The notes beneath the pieces are model-generated. The model did not search any database. It was given only the letters and a program-made list of their open reading frames with translations, and was not told the origin of the DNA. Positions 29,893 through 30,704 of a stretch of DNA of 30,704 nucleotides are shown here, piece after piece. Each line of letters starts with the position of its first letter. Positions within the stretch are counted from its first letter, which is position 1. The DNA comes from a virus. The stretch is taken from the IMG/VR virus record IMGVR_UViG_3300020468_000042, positions 1 to 30,704 of that record; one strand, given 5' to 3'. The position numbers were made by a program, and so were the translations under genes.

Positions 29893-30704
29893 ATGACTAT
29901 AGCTAGTGCAAAGAACACACCAAGAGTATCGTATACTGCGTCTGGTAGCCAGACTGCTTTTACTATTCCATTTGAGTTTTTTAGCACAGGAGATATAAAA
30001 GTATATAATGGGACCTCCTTACTTACGTATAATGCAAGTCCTAGCTCAACATCCCAGTATTCTGTTACTGGTACTGCTTCTGCTAGTGACAGTGCTTTTG
30101 AGTTCGGTGCTGGCGGTACTATTACTCTGGGTGGTAGTGGAGCTACTGCTGGGGACATTATTACTATTGTTAGAGATATTACAATAGAAAGAACAACAGA
30201 CTTTCCAGTATCTGGATCGTTTGATATAACCTCACTTAATACAGATTTAGACAGAATATATGCAAAATTATCAGATGTTAAACAACATACAGATAGAGCA
30301 GTAAAACTTGCTGACACCGATAGTATTGCAGCTGACGTAACCTTACCAGCAAAAGCAACTAGAGCATCAAAGGTCTTATTTTTTGATGCTAACGGTGTAC
30401 CAGAAACAACTTTATCTACTGCAAATCTTACAACACTTGGAGAAAAAACGACTGAAATAACGACAGTCGCAAACAGTATAGCTAACGTAAATACAACGGC
30501 TGCGAATATTGGAGCTGTAAATACTGTTGCTTCTGACCTTGCAACTGTTGCTGCAATTACATCAGACGTTGTTACTGTAGGTAATATAGGAGCAAACGTA
30601 ACTACTGTTGCTGGAGTAGCAGCAAACGTTACAACTGTTGCAACAAATATTAGCTCAGTAAATACAGTCGCTGCTGACATAACAAAAGTAGTAGCTGTAG
30701 CAAA
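29893..30704 (+). CDS. Tail fibre protein, T7 gp17 N-terminal-like (cut by the right edge)
   Basis: The first 270 residues are in view; no stop before the edge. The N-terminal domain (about 1-150) matches the T7 tail-fibre attachment domain: RVSYTASGSQTAFTIPFEFF, then ITIVRDITIERTTDF and a LNTDLDRIYAKLSDVKQHTDRAV helix. It docks on the nozzle/adaptor. From about residue 187 there are seven-residue repeats (V-x-T-V-A-x-N) typical of a trimeric shaft. The receptor-binding tip is outside the window. GAGG lies 13 nt before the ATG, a rather long spacing. Confidence 0.88.
   Translation, partial: MTIASAKNTPRVSYTASGSQTAFTIPFEFFSTGDIKVYNGTSLLTYNASPSSTSQYSVTGTASASDSAFEFGAGGTITLGGSGATAGDIITIVRDITIERTTDFPVSGSFDITSLNTDLDRIYAKLSDVKQHTDRAVKLADTDSIAADVTLPAKATRASKVLFFDANGVPETTLSTANLTTLGEKTTEITTVANSIANVNTTAANIGAVNTVASDLATVAAITSDVVTVGNIGANVTTVAGVAANVTTVATNISSVNTVAADITKVVAVA
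30450..30704 (+). repeat. Heptad-like shaft repeats in the tail fibre gene
   Basis: About twelve short units of 6-8 residues rich in Val, Thr, Ala and Asn (for example ANVTTVA, TNISSVN, TVAADI) continue to the edge. At DNA level the unit is about 21 nt, with recurring ACTGTTGC. This is expected for a fibrous trimer shaft. Repeat number may vary between related phages. Confidence 0.7.

Noticed and set aside
29808-30680. 290-aa - strand ORF opposite the tail fibre
   Set aside because: Antisense to a clear gp17-like fibre. Low-complexity Ala/Val/Thr product mirrors the shaft repeats; no RBS.
1-30704. CRISPR array, insertion sequence, integrase or att site
   Set aside because: I saw no regularly spaced repeats, transposase or recombinase, nor tRNA-end-like sequence on either strand.

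Overview
The window is most of the genome of an AT-rich, tailed, T7-like (podovirus-type) bacteriophage. The clearest signs are a head and tail block in T7 order: portal, scaffold, major capsid, tail tubular A, tail tubular B, three internal virion proteins and a tail fibre. Lengths are close to T7 gp8, gp11, gp12, gp14, gp15 and gp16. No bacterial housekeeping gene, integrase, RNA polymerase or DNA polymerase is visible. The low GC content, the marine-phage style of many small ORFs, an alphaproteobacterial-type SOS-box-like motif and a canonical bacterial parS sequence suggest a marine alphaproteobacterial host, possibly SAR11 or a relative. The host assignment is inference.

Layout. (1) Positions 3-3643, + strand: the end of a late operon. 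It has the C-terminus of a fatty-acid desaturase, a coiled-coil/TM protein and a 3-TM holin candidate, two small basic conserved proteins, two proteins with signal peptides (the second long and very acidic) and a TM/coiled-coil protein. It ends at a bidirectional hairpin at 3645-3675. (2) Positions 3669-10382, - strand: early and DNA-metabolism genes. These include a Ref-type HNH nuclease, a LexA-like DNA-binding domain, SSB, a probable annealing protein, a YqaJ/lambda-type exonuclease, a DnaT-like protein and a probable helicase-loader-like protein, plus DUF2958-, DUF6878- and DUF6915-like and unrecognised small proteins. This block appears to be split into several transcription units by promoter/operator-like sites at 6116-6135, 7750-7769 and 8719-8743, a hairpin array at 9657-9766 and a UUCG-tetraloop terminator at 9876-9895. 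(3) Positions 10383-10787: a divergent control region built as an imperfect inverted duplication of a promoter, operator, RBS and start cassette. (4) Positions 10788-30704, + strand: terminase small subunit, then six small or basic ORFs, terminase large subunit, the morphogenesis genes and the start of the tail fibre, which runs off the right edge.

How it works together. Host RNA polymerase probably reads leftward from the control region to make recombination and replication factors and small takeover proteins, and rightward through packaging, head, tail and lysis genes. If the map is circular or permuted, the late operon leaving at 30704 continues through an unseen piece (rest of the fibre, lysis genes, rest of the desaturase) into positions 3-3643 and stops at the 3645-3675 hairpin.

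Most notable observations: a perfect 16-bp parS (ParB-binding) palindrome inside the scaffold gene with no parA/parB in view; two near-identical GTTC-N7-GTAC sites over -10 elements, paired with a phage-encoded peptidase-less LexA DNA-binding domain; the mirrored promoter cassette; a terS-terL interval filled with very basic proteins, one with a weak ADP-ribosyltransferase-like signature; and a desaturase fragment.
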